A stretch of DNA of 64,000 nt from Streptomyces sp. Mut1 (GTDB taxonomy: Bacteria; Actinomycetota; Actinomycetes; Streptomycetales; Streptomycetaceae), in assembly GCF_030719295.1 (NCBI RefSeq), contig NZ_CP120997.1, forward strand, positions 7,388,001 through 7,452,000. The letters are read 5' to 3'. The notes below the pieces were generated by a model, which worked only from the letters and a program-made list of their open reading frames with translations, was not told the DNA's origin and ran no database searches. Position numbers and translations under genes: made by a program. The first letter of the stretch is position 1; each line of letters opens with the position of its first letter. Positions 1-8,224 of this stretch are shown one piece after another.

Positions 1-781
1 CCGACATGTTCCACAGGGTGTGGTGGGTCGCCTCGGTGTGCAGGGTGACGAAGTCCCAGAACGTGTCGTGCGCGCTCTGCGCCTGCGGGATCTCACGGTC
101 CGGGTGCGGTTTGCCGGCGTGGATGATGTCGGGGAACTTGATCGCGTCCTGGATGAAGAACACCGGCATGTTGTTGCCGACCAGGTCGAACACGCCCTCA
201 TCGGTGTAGAACTTCGTCGCGAACCCCCGGGTGTCGCGCACCGTGTCGGCGGAGCCGCGCGAGCCGAGCACGGTGGAGAAGCGCACGAACACGGGCGTCT
301 CGGCGCCCTCGGCGAGGAAGGCGGCCTTGGTGATGCCCGCCGCCGCGCCATAGGCCCGGAACACCCCGTGCGCGGCGGCCCCACGGGCGTGCACCACCCG
401 CTCCGGGATGCGCTCGTGATCGAAGTGGGTGATCTTCTCCCGCAGGTGATGGTCCTGGAGCAGCACCGGCCCCCGGGGACCGGCCTTCAGCGAGTGGTCG
501 GTGTCGTACAGGCGCGCACCCTGCGCGGTGGTGAGGTACGCGCCGCCCTGGGCCACCCTGTCCTGCGGGGCGCCGGTCGGCTGCCCGGTGGGGCTGTACG
601 TGTCGGGGCCGGTCTGGTCGTGCTTGGGCGGCAACGGCTCGCGCGCCTTCGTGGGCTCCTCGACCTGGGGGGCCTCGGAGCCGGGGGCGCCGGGCAGCTC
701 GTTGCCCGGGCTGATGGCGTCCTGCACCTTGCCCGCGATCTTCTCCGCGGCGGCTGACACCGGATTCTTCTTCTCGCTCAC
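1..781 (-). CDS. katE: Large-subunit (HPII-like) catalase, N-terminal 260 codons
   Basis: Heme catalase that dismutates hydrogen peroxide in the cytoplasm; the C-terminal part lies beyond the left edge. The start is a GTG at 781. About 80 residues of charged extension precede the catalase core, as in large clade II enzymes. The core shows [12 protein letters not shown] (distal heme histidine), [20 protein letters not shown] and [12 protein letters not shown] (the conserved Asn of the heme pocket). The large catalase CatB of S. coelicolor is a known sigma-B target, and a sigma-B-like promoter lies about 85 bases upstream here. The family is certain; orthology to CatB is inferred. Confidence 0.93.
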   Translation of the reverse strand, partial: MSEKKNPVSAAAEKIAGKVQDAISPGNELPGAPGSEAPQVEEPTKAREPLPPKHDQTGPDTYSPTGQPTGAPQDRVAQGGAYLTTAQGARLYDTDHSLKAGPRGPVLLQDHHLREKITHFDHERIPERVVHARGAAAHGVFRAYGAAAGITKAAFLAEGAETPVFVRFSTVLGSRGSADTVRDTRGFATKFYTDEGVFDLVGNNMPVFFIQDAIKFPDIIHAGKPHPDREIPQAQSAHDTFWDFVTLHTEATHHTLWNMS

Positions 782-865
782 TGACTTCCAATCTCGCGGG
801 GGGAGGGGCAGTGCCGTGCGCGGAGAGGTCGGCACGCGCTCGGGGACGGCATCGCCTGACCACGC

Positions 866-891
866 GTACCCCCCGGCCCTCGGCGGGACAC
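866..891 (-). promoter_or_regulatory. Candidate sigma-B-type promoter of the catalase gene
   Basis: Read on the minus strand, GTGT is followed after 16 bases by GGGTAC, which fits the Streptomyces sigma-B pattern GNNT-N14-16-GGGTAY. A start about eight bases downstream would leave a leader of roughly 75 bases before the GTG at 781. The match was found by eye, and GGGTAC strings are not rare at this GC. Confidence 0.45.
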
Positions 892-991
892 ATGGGTTGC
901 GCCATCCGGCGTCTCCGCCCCGGCCGAGGGCGCGGTGCCGCTGGGCGGAGCCCCCAGTACGCTTGCGGCCACCGAACGACATGGGGGCACA

Positions 992-1393
992 GTGCGCGAG
1001 AGACCGGCGGAGACGGCGGCGGCGAACCCGACGGCCGGGCGGCCCTGGTGGGCGGCCAACGAACTCCTCGCGTTCCTCCTGGAACTGGTGGCCCTGGCCT
1101 GTCTCTTCCGGTGGGGGTTCTCCCTCGCGGACAACCTGGCCGTCCGGCTCCTGCTCGGCTGCGCCGTGCTCGCGGCGGCCATCGTGCTGTGGGCGCTGTT
1201 CGCCGCACCGCGCGCCCGCTTCCGCCCGCCGCTCGCCGGAGTGCTGGCGGTCAAGGCACTGGTGCTCGGCGGGAGCGCCTTCGCGCTGTACGGGGTCGGG
1301 CACCCCACGGCCGCCGCGGTCCTGGGCGTCCTCGTCGTGATCAACACCGCCCTGTCGGAGACCTTCCGGCGCAGGGTCGCTCCGGTCCCGTAG
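992..1393 (+). CDS. YrdB-like small membrane protein (DUF2568)
   Basis: Predicted integral membrane protein of 133 residues with about four hydrophobic segments: residues 22-40, 48-65, 76-94 and 98-115. The [19 protein letters not shown] opening is typical of the YrdB/DUF2568 family, whose function is unknown. I chose the GTG at 992 because the family usually begins a few residues before the first helix. An in-frame GTG at 935 with a GAGGG box would add 19 residues. It stands alone between the divergent catalase and the amidotransferase. Confidence 0.75.
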   Translation: MRERPAETAAANPTAGRPWWAANELLAFLLELVALACLFRWGFSLADNLAVRLLLGCAVLAAAIVLWALFAAPRARFRPPLAGVLAVKALVLGGSAFALYGVGHPTAAAVLGVLVVINTALSETFRRRVAPVP

Positions 1394-1399
1394 AGGCGC

Positions 1400-1415
1400 G
1401 GCCGGGCGACCGGCC
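1400..1415. terminator. Short GC hairpin after the YrdB gene
   Basis: GGCCGG and CCGGCC are separated by GCGA, seven bases after the stop codon. No T-run follows, as is usual in Streptomyces. Confidence 0.4.
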
Positions 1416-1537
1416 CGGGGAGTCGGTAGCGTGGACATACCGACGAGACCGGACGCCCAGGGACCGAGTACCGGGGAAGCCACCGCCGTTACGCCCGGCC
1501 ACGGCCCCTGACCGCAGCCCGGGAAGGGAAGCCGCTC

Positions 1538-2371
1538 ATGTGCAGATGGCTGGCCTACTCCGGCACGAGTGTCGTGCTCAGCGATCTCCTCTACAAACCC
1601 GAGCACTCGCTCATCGACCAGAGCCTGCGCTCACGCATGGGCGTCGAGACGACCAACGGGGACGGTTTCGGCGTCGGATGGTACGGGCCCGGCGGGGAGA
1701 CACCCGCGATCATCCGCGACACCGGGCCCGCCTGGAACAACCGCAACCTGCGTGAACTCGCTTCCCACGTCAGCTCGCCGCTGTTCTTCGCGCACGTGCG
1801 GGCGTCCACGGGCACGGCCGTCCAGCAGACGAACTGCCATCCCTTCCGGCACGGCCGGTGGCTGTGGATGCACAACGGGGAGATCGCCGACTTCCACCGC
1901 CTGCGCCGCAGCCTCGCCCTGGAGCTCGACCCGGCGCTGTTCTCCGCCCTGGAGGGGTCGACGGACTCCGAGGTGATGTTCTACCTCGCCCTGACGTTCG
2001 GGCTGGACCAGGACGTGCCGGGCGCGGTGGCGCGCATGGCCGGGTTCATCGAGCGTGTGGGGCACGACGAAGGGGTGGAGCACCCGCTGCAGATGACCGT
2101 GGCGGTGTCCGACGGCGTTCGGCTGTGGTCCTTTCGCTATTCGAGCCTCCATGAGTCCCGCTCGCTGTTCCACAGCAGCAAGGCGGAGACCGTACGCGCC
2201 CTCCACCCCGACCTGGACTTCCTGCGGGGCGTCTCCGACACCACCCGCCTGGTGGTGTCGGAGCCGCTGGGCGGCCTGCCCGGTGTGTGGAAGGAAGTGC
2301 CGGAGAGCAGCTACGGCGTCGTCCAGCCGGGTACGGACGAGTTCCTTCCCTTCGTGCCCGAACCCTTCTGA
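1538..2371 (+). CDS. Class II glutamine amidotransferase (YafJ/EgtC type)
   Basis: Ntn-hydrolase fold amidotransferase of 277 residues. The protein starts MCRWLAYSG, so Cys2 becomes the N-terminal nucleophile after methionine removal. Later motifs are [39 protein letters not shown] and [12 protein letters not shown], all usual for stand-alone GATase_6/GATase_4 proteins. A GGGAAGGGAAG ribosome site precedes the ATG. It is not next to ergothioneine genes, so an EgtC role is not supported. The natural amide acceptor or hydrolysis substrate cannot be read from the sequence. Confidence 0.88.
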   Translation: MCRWLAYSGTSVVLSDLLYKPEHSLIDQSLRSRMGVETTNGDGFGVGWYGPGGETPAIIRDTGPAWNNRNLRELASHVSSPLFFAHVRASTGTAVQQTNCHPFRHGRWLWMHNGEIADFHRLRRSLALELDPALFSALEGSTDSEVMFYLALTFGLDQDVPGAVARMAGFIERVGHDEGVEHPLQMTVAVSDGVRLWSFRYSSLHESRSLFHSSKAETVRALHPDLDFLRGVSDTTRLVVSEPLGGLPGVWKEVPESSYGVVQPGTDEFLPFVPEPF

Positions 2372-2378
2372 GAACGCC

Positions 2379-2942
2379 TCAGGGGCGCCCGGCGAGCGCG
2401 GCGTCGATCTCCTTGCGGAACGGGTCCAGGTCGCCCGGGTCGCGCGAGGTGATGAGCTTCCAGCCTCCCGACTCGTCCGTGACGACGGGCTCGTCCACCC
2501 AGTCGCCGCCCGCGTTGCGCACATCGGTCTGCAACGAGGCGTACGAGGTGAGCCGCTTGCCTCGGACGCTGCCGGTCTCCACCAGCAGCCAGGGGCCGTG
2601 GCAGATGGCCGCGACGGGGCGGCCGGAGGCGGTGAAGGACCGCACGATGTCGCACGCCGTGCGCTGAAGCCGCAGCGTGTCGGCGTTCAGCGTGCCGCCC
2701 GGCACCAGCAGCAGGTCGTACGCCGCCGGATCGACGTCGTCGAGCGTGAGATCGGGGCGTACGGTCCTGCCGGGGTCCTTGTCGCCGACGAGGGTCTCGA
2801 TGTCGTCCTTCTTCAGCGCGGCGACATCGACCTGGGCACCCCGTCCCCGCAGGTGCTCGACCGGGACGACGAGTTCGTCCTGCTCCACGCCGTAGTTGGT
2901 GACGATGGCCAGTACCCTGCGCTTGCTGTCGCTGCCGCTCAT
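2379..2942 (-). CDS. DJ-1/PfpI family protein (YhbO/YraA type)
   Basis: 187-residue cytoplasmic DJ-1/PfpI domain protein. Nucleophile-elbow motif AAICHGPWLL carries the reactive Cys followed by His; the N-terminal acidic partner sits in the NYGVEQDELVVP segment. Members act as stress proteins, proposed to deal with glycated or oxidised proteins or to work as small glyoxalases or hydrolases. The ATG at 2942 has a GAAGGAC-type ribosome site. It converges with the amidotransferase gene with only seven bases between the stops. Its neighbours, a catalase and a heme-oxygenase-fold enzyme, suit an oxidative-stress setting. Confidence 0.88.
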   Translation of the reverse strand: MSGSDSKRRVLAIVTNYGVEQDELVVPVEHLRGRGAQVDVAALKKDDIETLVGDKDPGRTVRPDLTLDDVDPAAYDLLLVPGGTLNADTLRLQRTACDIVRSFTASGRPVAAICHGPWLLVETGSVRGKRLTSYASLQTDVRNAGGDWVDEPVVTDESGGWKLITSRDPGDLDPFRKEIDAALAGRP

Positions 2943-3254
2943 GTGCGTTCGTCCTTCCGTCGTGCGGGGAACACGCCCGGTGACCTTGCTCCCGGGCGCA
3001 GCCTCTGGGTTCCCCCCACGGCGGCGGTCATCCCTATGGACCGCCCCTCCTCCGGCAGCCTCCTGCGGTGCAGAGGCCCCCGCAACCGCACACCCGCCGC
3101 CCGGCCCCCGCTGTAGCGGCATCCGTGGCGGGCGCTCATGGTGGGAGAGAGAGCGGGCGGCCCTCCGGGCGGTTGACGCGCCGGGCCGCGGGTACCCGGA
3201 GGCGGCCGGCGGACCAGGCCGTTCAGCGCGAGCAGACGTTCGAGGAGTGACGCC
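2943..3254. other. Divergent intergenic region with a sigma-B-like promoter
   Basis: This 312-base gap separates the PfpI gene (minus) from the iron enzyme gene (plus). At 3171-3195 GGTT-N15-GGGTAC fits the sigma-B pattern for the plus-strand gene, about 50 bases before its ATG. I saw no convincing promoter for the minus gene and no coding sequence. Confidence 0.4.
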
Positions 3255-4271
3255 ATGGCAGGTCGGACGGGCGGACCGGCGCTTCCACGGGCCCGTGGTG
3301 ACCTTTCGGCGGCGGTCATCGCCCATCTGCGGGGGAGCGGCACACTGCCGGACCCCGCCCTCGCGGACGCGGCCGAGCCCTACGGGGACGATCTGCAACT
3401 CGCCCTGTACATCTGCTACGAACTGCACTACCGGGGCTTCGCGGAGGTCGACCCCGACCACGAGTGGGACCCGGACCTGCTCACCGTCAGGGCCGCGCTG
3501 GAACGCCGCTTCGAGTCGGCCCTGCGCGCGGACACCCCGCCAGGCACCGGTCTGACCGAAGCCCTGGACGCCCTGCTCGTCGAACCCGCCGAGGGCACAG
3601 GGGTGTCCCACTTCCTCCAGGAGCACAGCACACGCGAGCGCTTGCGGGCGTACGCCGTGCAGCGCTCCCTCTACCACCTGAAGGAGGCCGACCCGCACGC
3701 CTGGGTGCTGCCCCGCCTCAGCGGGCGCGCCAAGGCGGGCATGGCCGCCATCGAGTACGACGAGTTCGGCGCCGGCCGCGCCGAACGGGTCCACGCCCGG
3801 CTGTTCGCCGACCTCATGGCGGACCTGGGACTGGAGACGGCGTACGGCCACTACCTCGACCGGGGCCACGCCGAAATGCTGGCCCTGGTGAACCTGATGT
3901 CCCTCTTCGGCCTGCACCGCAGGCTGCGCGGCGCGCTGGTCGGCCACTTCGCCGCTGTGGAGATCACCTCGTCCCCCGCGTCACGCCGCCTCGCCCTCGC
4001 GATGAAACGGGCAGACGCCGGGTCCGCCGCCGAGCACTTCTACACCGAACACGTCGAGGCCGACGCGGTCCACGAACAGGTCGTCCGCCACGACGTCGTA
4101 CGCGGTCTGCTGGACGACGAACCCGCCCTGGAGGCGGACGTCGTCTTCGGCATCGACACCACCGCCCTCCTGGAGAACCGCCTCGCCGACCGCCTCCTGA
4201 CCGACTGGCGCGCCCCGGCCCGGGGTCTGTCCGGCGGATCTTCGGGGGCCCACGGGAATCCGCGGGACTGA
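3255..4271 (+). CDS. Iron-containing redox enzyme family protein (heme-oxygenase-like fold)
   Basis: 338-residue helical protein of the Haem_oxygenas_2 / iron-containing redox enzyme group. Indicators are the paired acidic and histidine residues typical of the diiron-type fold: ELHYRGFAEVD, VEYDEFGAGRAERVHARLFADLM and HYTEHVEADAVHEQ-like segments (seen here as FYTEHVEADAVHEQVV). Members include metal-dependent oxygenases acting on small molecules, but most Streptomyces copies are uncharacterised. The start at 3255 (gccATGgca) follows a GAGGAG box. It stands alone, possibly under the sigma-B-like promoter upstream. Confidence 0.8.
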   Translation: MAGRTGGPALPRARGDLSAAVIAHLRGSGTLPDPALADAAEPYGDDLQLALYICYELHYRGFAEVDPDHEWDPDLLTVRAALERRFESALRADTPPGTGLTEALDALLVEPAEGTGVSHFLQEHSTRERLRAYAVQRSLYHLKEADPHAWVLPRLSGRAKAGMAAIEYDEFGAGRAERVHARLFADLMADLGLETAYGHYLDRGHAEMLALVNLMSLFGLHRRLRGALVGHFAAVEITSSPASRRLALAMKRADAGSAAEHFYTEHVEADAVHEQVVRHDVVRGLLDDEPALEADVVFGIDTTALLENRLADRLLTDWRAPARGLSGGSSGAHGNPRD

Positions 4272-4803
4272 GCCGCGGCGCGGCGGCAGGTGCGGCCCCG
4301 GCCCTCGGTGACCTGGGCGCGGGACCGGATGTGCGGGAGCGGTCGCCTCAGGAGCCGTCGTTCGCACGGACCCGCACGGTGTGCGGCGCCGGGTCCGCCG
4401 GATCGGGCAGGTTCATGCCCGTTTCGAGGCCGCTCAGGAGGTAGCGCGGCACGGGTTCGGTCAGCCGCTCCCCGGGCAGCACGACCGTCCTGGGCACACC
4501 GGGCACGGTCCGCGACCCGGAATCCGCAGGGCGGCGCTGCGGCTGTTGTCCCCATCGTCAGCCCCTGCCCCCGCGTACGCCGGGCGCCCGGCCGGCGGGT
4601 ACCCGAACCGCCCCGGACATGCGGGAGGGTCCGGGGGTTTTCGTACCCCCCGGGCCGGGAACGGGCCCAAGGGGACGAAACCGCGCATTCTGGTGGAAGT
4701 CGCGCTCTCTGGGCACCCGTCGCAAGGAAGCCTCCGAGAGGGTGCGCCCCCGCAGGACGACCGAACGGGCGGCACGGCCGTCACCCGACAGCGAGGAGAT
4801 GAC
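4272..4803. other. 532-base gap before the alcohol dehydrogenase gene
   Basis: The gap holds a short minus-strand reading frame (4348-4506, listed separately) and nothing else I can support. The stretch 4560-4680 is rich in GGG/CCC runs. The ribosome site of the downstream gene, GCGAGGAG, ends five bases before its ATG. Confidence 0.5.
4348..4506 (-). CDS. Possible 52-residue protein or gene remnant
   Basis: The frame from a GTG at 4506 begins VPGVPRTVVLPGERLTEPVP and ends in a polar tail with TGMNLPDPADPAPHTVRV. The composition looks protein-like rather than shadow-like, but I do not recognise it. It could be the surviving 3' end of a lost gene. No good ribosome site is visible. Confidence 0.3.
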   Translation of the reverse strand: MPGVPRTVVLPGERLTEPVPRYLLSGLETGMNLPDPADPAPHTVRVRANDGS

Positions 4804-5988
4804 ATGCGTGCACTGACCTGGCAAGGAAAGCGCGAAGTCCGCGTCGAGACCGTTCCCGACCCGGTCATCCAGGACCCGGCCGACATCATCATCCGGGTCA
4901 CCTCGACGGGCATCTGCGGATCGGACCTCCACCTGTACGAAGTGCTCGGCCCCTACCTCGACGCCGGGGACATACTGGGGCACGAGGCGATGGGTGTCGT
5001 GGAGGTGACGGGCCCCGAAGTGACCGCCGTGGCGCGCGGCGACCGGGTCGTCGTCCCGTTCAACGTCTCCTGCGGCACCTGCTTCATGTGCGACCAGGGC
5101 CTGTACTCGCAGTGCGAGACCACCCAGGTGAAGGAGTACGGCACCGGGGCCTCACTCTTCGGGTACACCAAGCTCTACGGACAGGTGCCCGGCGGGCAGG
5201 CCCAGCTGATGCGGGTCCCCTTCGGCAACACCCTGCCCGTCAAGGTCCCCGACGGCCCGCCGGACGACCGTTTCGTCTACCTCTCCGACGTCCTGCCCAC
5301 CGCCTGGCAGGCCGTCGAGTACGCCGGCATTCCGCCCGGCGGCAGCGTCACGGTCCTCGGCCTCGGGCCGATCGGTGACATGGCGGCCCGGATCGCCCTG
5401 CACCGGGGCGCGGGCCTCGTCATCGGCGTGGACCTCGTCCCCGAACGCCTGGCCCGCGCGGCGGCGCGTGGCATCCAGGTACTGGACCTGGGCCGGTACG
5501 GAAAGGACCTGCCACAGGCGGTCCGGGACCTCACGGCCGGGCGCGGCACCGACGCGGTCATCGACGCCGTCGGCATGGAGGCCCACGGCGCACCGATCAG
5601 CCGGGCGGGCCAGTGGGCCACCGGGCTCCTCCCCGACGCCGCGGCCCGCAAGCTGATGGAACGCGCGGGCATCGACCGCCTCACCGCCCTCCTCACCGCG
5701 ATCGACGTGGTGCGCCGGGGCGGCACGATCTCGGTGTCCGGGGTCTACGGGGGCGCGGCCGACCCGCTGCCCCTGCTCACCCTGTTCGACAAGCAGATCC
5801 AGCTGCGGATGGGCCAGGCGAACGTCAAGCGCTGGGTGCCCGACATCCTGCCGCTGCTCGGCGACGACGATCCGCTGGGTGTGGACGGCTTCGCCACGCA
5901 CCACCTGCCCCTGGAGGACGCACCGCAGGCGTACGCGGCCTTCCAGTCGAAGTCCGACGGCATGGTCAAGACGCTCCTGCGGCCCTGA
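4804..5988 (+). CDS. Zinc-dependent alcohol dehydrogenase (formaldehyde-dehydrogenase-like)
   Basis: Medium-chain dehydrogenase of 394 residues, NAD(P)-dependent and cytoplasmic. Catalytic zinc ligands are in STGICGSDLHLYE and GHEAMGVVE. The structural-zinc lobe is modified: CGTCFMCDQGLYSQC supplies four cysteines. The Rossmann motif is VLGLGPIGDMAARIA. The long insertion between the cofactor domain and C-terminus is typical of glutathione-independent formaldehyde dehydrogenase-like proteins common in Streptomyces. ATG 4804 has GCGAGGAG upstream. Neighbouring stress genes suggest aldehyde detoxification, but the substrate is inferred only. Confidence 0.88.
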   Translation: MRALTWQGKREVRVETVPDPVIQDPADIIIRVTSTGICGSDLHLYEVLGPYLDAGDILGHEAMGVVEVTGPEVTAVARGDRVVVPFNVSCGTCFMCDQGLYSQCETTQVKEYGTGASLFGYTKLYGQVPGGQAQLMRVPFGNTLPVKVPDGPPDDRFVYLSDVLPTAWQAVEYAGIPPGGSVTVLGLGPIGDMAARIALHRGAGLVIGVDLVPERLARAAARGIQVLDLGRYGKDLPQAVRDLTAGRGTDAVIDAVGMEAHGAPISRAGQWATGLLPDAAARKLMERAGIDRLTALLTAIDVVRRGGTISVSGVYGGAADPLPLLTLFDKQIQLRMGQANVKRWVPDILPLLGDDDPLGVDGFATHHLPLEDAPQAYAAFQSKSDGMVKTLLRP

Positions 5989-6044
5989 ACCGGCACGCGG
6001 ACCGCGGTGGGCCACCGGGGGAGCGCCGCACGGAAGGAGTCACG

Positions 6045-6271
6045 GTGAACGCATCGCAAGGACTGCGCGTCGTGGTCACGGGCGCGACGGGAAACGTGGG
6101 AACGAGCCTCGTCCGGGCGCTGTCACGGGACCCGGCCGTGGGCTCGGTCCCGGGCTCGCCCGCCGGCTGCGCGACCTCACCCTGCCCCGGGTGGAGTGGG
6201 GCAGGGGCGGCCTCCCGCGCCCTGACGGCGCGCGGGCGCTCGCCCCGCCGGCCGGCAGCCGGTGGAGCTGA
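6045..6271 (+). pseudogene. Frameshifted and truncated NAD-dependent epimerase/SDR remnant
   Basis: A GTG at 6045 with a good AAGGAG box opens a frame with RVVVTGATGNVGTSLVRALS, the Rossmann glycine motif of extended SDR/epimerases. Near 6150 the family continuation appears in another frame (GLARRLRDLTLPRVEWG), so a frameshift has occurred. The shifted frame stops at 6271 after about 75 codons, where an intact member runs to about 300 residues. The LLM gene starts 79 bases on. This is a decayed gene whose 5' end and ribosome site survive. Confidence 0.75.
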
Positions 6272-6349
6272 GGGCGGCGCCCGGACCGGCAGAAAAGGCG
6301 CACGGACTCCCGGGCCGACAGTTCGCCTCGCAAGCGAACGGATGCCACC

Positions 6350-7336
6350 ATGAAATCCATGGCATCCCATACGGTGCAATTCGGATACACGATGATGACC
6401 GAGCAGTCGGGACCGCGGGCCCTCGTGGAGGACGTGGTGGCGGCCGAGCAGGCAGGCTTCGACTTCTCCGTCACCTCCGACCACTACTTCCCCTGGCTGG
6501 CGTCCCAGGGGCACGCCCCTTACGCCTGGAGCGTGCTGGGCGCGGCGGCGCAGGCCACGTCGCGCATCCCGCTGATGACGTACGTGACCTGTCCGACGAC
6601 CCGCTACCACCCCGCCGTCGTGGCCCAGAAGGCCGCCACGCTGCAACTGCTCTCCGAGGGCCGCTTCCGGCTCGGGCTCGGGTCCGGCGAGAACCTCAAC
6701 GAGCACGTGGTGGGCGAGGGCTGGCCGGACGCCCGGGTGCGGCTGGAGAAGCTTGAGGAAGCGGTGGAGATCATCAAGGCGCTCCTCGGCGGCGGCACCG
6801 TCACCCACCACGGTGCCCACTTCGACGTGGACAACGCCAAGCTGTGGGACGTTCCCGACGTGGCCGTACCCCTCGGTGTCGCCGTTTCGGGAGACCGGTC
6901 GTGCGAGATCGCGGGCCGGCTGGCGGACCTCGTCATCGCCACGGAACCCAAGGCGGAGCTGGTCACCGGATTCGAACGGCACGGTGGCGGCGGAAAGCCG
7001 AGCGTGGGCCAGCTGCCCGTCTGCTACGACACCGACCGGGACGCGGCGGTGAAGCGGGCGCACGACCAGTTCCGCTGGTCGGTCGGCGGCTGGAAGGTGA
7101 ACTCCGAACTTCCGAACCCGGCCGCGTTCGACCAGGCCACGCAGTACGTCGGCCCCGAGGACATCGCCGCCTCGGTTCCGTGCGGCGACGACGTCGGGCA
7201 GTTCGTCGAGGCGGTACGCCCGTTCGTCGACGCGGGGTTCACCGAGGTCGCTCTCGTACAGATCGGCGGCGGCCACCAGAGGCCGTTCATCGACTGGGCG
7301 CAGGAGAAGCTGCTGCCCGCTCTGCGCGCCATGTGA
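6350..7336 (+). CDS. F420-dependent LLM-class oxidoreductase (TIGR03557/FGD-like)
   Basis: 328-residue luciferase-like TIM-barrel enzyme, expected to use the deazaflavin F420 in the cytoplasm. It carries QFGYTMMTEQ, the SDHYFPW loop, TCPTTRYHPAVVAQKAAT and GRFRLGLGSGENLNEHVVG, all close to F420-dependent glucose-6-phosphate dehydrogenase relatives. The C-terminus (PFVDAGFTEVALVQIGG) is complete. The ATG at 6350 is taken; another ATG at 6359 is possible. The substrate is not determined, since G6P dehydrogenase function is only one option in this group. It follows the SDR remnant and is ended by a strong hairpin. Confidence 0.88.
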   Translation: MKSMASHTVQFGYTMMTEQSGPRALVEDVVAAEQAGFDFSVTSDHYFPWLASQGHAPYAWSVLGAAAQATSRIPLMTYVTCPTTRYHPAVVAQKAATLQLLSEGRFRLGLGSGENLNEHVVGEGWPDARVRLEKLEEAVEIIKALLGGGTVTHHGAHFDVDNAKLWDVPDVAVPLGVAVSGDRSCEIAGRLADLVIATEPKAELVTGFERHGGGGKPSVGQLPVCYDTDRDAAVKRAHDQFRWSVGGWKVNSELPNPAAFDQATQYVGPEDIAASVPCGDDVGQFVEAVRPFVDAGFTEVALVQIGGGHQRPFIDWAQEKLLPALRAM

Positions 7337-7345
7337 CATGCGTAC

Positions 7346-7393
7346 GCGCGCCCGTGCTTCCCGGCATCCGGCCGGGAAACACGGACGCGCGCG
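7346..7393. terminator. Strong imperfect hairpin between convergent genes
   Basis: The core is TTCCCGGC, a short loop and GCCGGGAA. Outside it CCGTG pairs with CACGG and GCGCG with CGCGC. It lies just after the LLM stop and before the convergent minus-strand gene. Confidence 0.65.
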
Positions 7394-7510
7394 CAGAGCT
7401 GCTTCCCGCGGTCCGACGAGGAGGACGACCGGGCGAGCGCCCAGGAGGGAAGGACGAACCGGCGGACGAAAAACCACAGTGCCGTCGCGCCCACCAGTCA
7501 CAGGGCCGGT

Positions 7511-7837
7511 TCAGCGGCTCACTGCCTTGAGGAGCTGCTCCTTGTTCATCGTGGAGCGGCCCTCGATGTTCTTCTTCTTCGCCTCTTCGTACAGCTGGTC
7601 CTTCGTGCGGCCCCGCGCGCCCTTGTGCGAGCGCTCGCCGCCGCGCTCCGAGGCCGATTTGGGGTCGCGCGTGGACGTCCTGCTCGCCGTCCTCGACTCA
7701 CCGGAGCGGGCGCGCTCCTTGTTGACGGTGCGGGCGGCGATCTCCTTGGCACGCTTCTCGGACGTGCCGCGCTTCTCCGCGCCCTCCTTCACGTGCTCGT
7801 ACTGGCGCTCGCGCTTGGGGCTCGATCCTGCCGGCAT
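7511..7837 (-). CDS. Small basic protein with Rho-N-like C-terminus (plasmid-stabilisation-type)
   Basis: 108-residue, highly charged and mostly disordered protein. The start ATG at 7837 is preceded by AAGGAGGAC. The N-terminal half is Lys/Arg/Glu-rich (SPKRERQYEHVKEGAEKRG) and the tail (TKDQLYEEAKKKNIEGRSTM) resembles the small helical Rho N-terminal/SAP-like nucleic-acid-binding motif. Similar Streptomyces proteins are labelled plasmid stabilisation proteins without firm evidence. A role in nucleoid or DNA protection would fit the neighbouring repair-type genes, but that is inference. Confidence 0.75.
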   Translation of the reverse strand: MPAGSSPKRERQYEHVKEGAEKRGTSEKRAKEIAARTVNKERARSGESRTASRTSTRDPKSASERGGERSHKGARGRTKDQLYEEAKKKNIEGRSTMNKEQLLKAVSR

Positions 7838-8098
7838 GACGCTGTCCTCCTTGTGCTCGTCCTCGACCCGTAGGACCTGTAGGACCCGGTCCCCGGGCAT
7901 ACCCCCGGGTTGCCGGGGGGCCACGTCCGAAACATGGCACCGCCGACGCGGGTACGCCCACCGGGCCGCGCGCTCGGGTGACACGGCGGGCGGCCCGTGC
8001 ACCCGGCCGCCGGGGCCCACAGGGCCGATCGGGGCAGTCGCCGCACCGCGGACCGGTGAAGGTGCCGGCTTCGGGTACCGGGTTCGTACGAGGCTGGG

Positions 8099-8152
8099 CC
8101 CGTCCGGGCTCGAAGACGCACGACGCCCGTCCGGGCTCGAAGACGCACGACG
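8099..8152. repeat. Perfect 27-base tandem duplication upstream of the LigD gene
   Basis: Two adjacent identical 27-base units (8099-8125 and 8126-8152) begin CCCGTCCGGGCTCGAAGACG. They lie in the 383-base gap 7838-8220, which otherwise holds only a short coupled frame next to ligD and a CCCGGGGGTAT-type hairpin close to the minus gene. The duplication sits immediately upstream of the GAGGAGGAA ribosome site. Confidence 0.85.
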
Positions 8153-8164
8153 AGGAGGAACCGG

Positions 8165-8224
8165 ATGGCCGCAGGAAGGAACGCGCCGGCGGACGCCCGG
8201 CCGGGGGCCGGTGAGCGTACATGA
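8165..8224 (+). CDS. Possible 19-codon upstream frame coupled to ligD
   Basis: A short frame MAAGRNAPADARPGAGERT has a good GAGGAGGAA site and an ATGA overlap with the ligD start. It may serve translational coupling, or may be chance; no family is recognised. Confidence 0.3.
   Translation: MAAGRNAPADARPGAGERT

Noticed and set aside
198..1208. Long minus-strand frame overlapping the catalase gene
   Set aside because: It is out of frame with the catalase and reads as Arg/Pro/Ala-rich high-GC shadow sequence with no family features.
3068..3250. 60-codon plus-strand frame before the iron enzyme gene
   Set aside because: It is Arg/Pro/Ala-rich, overlaps the putative promoter and has no recognisable features.
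8099..8152. Tandem repeat as a possible CRISPR fragment
   Set aside because: The two units are directly adjacent with no spacers, and no cas genes are in the window.
7978..8214. 78-codon plus-strand frame containing a duplicated RPGSKTHD peptide
   Set aside because: The peptide repeat is just the translated DNA duplication; the rest is Arg/Gly/Pro shadow and it has no ribosome site.
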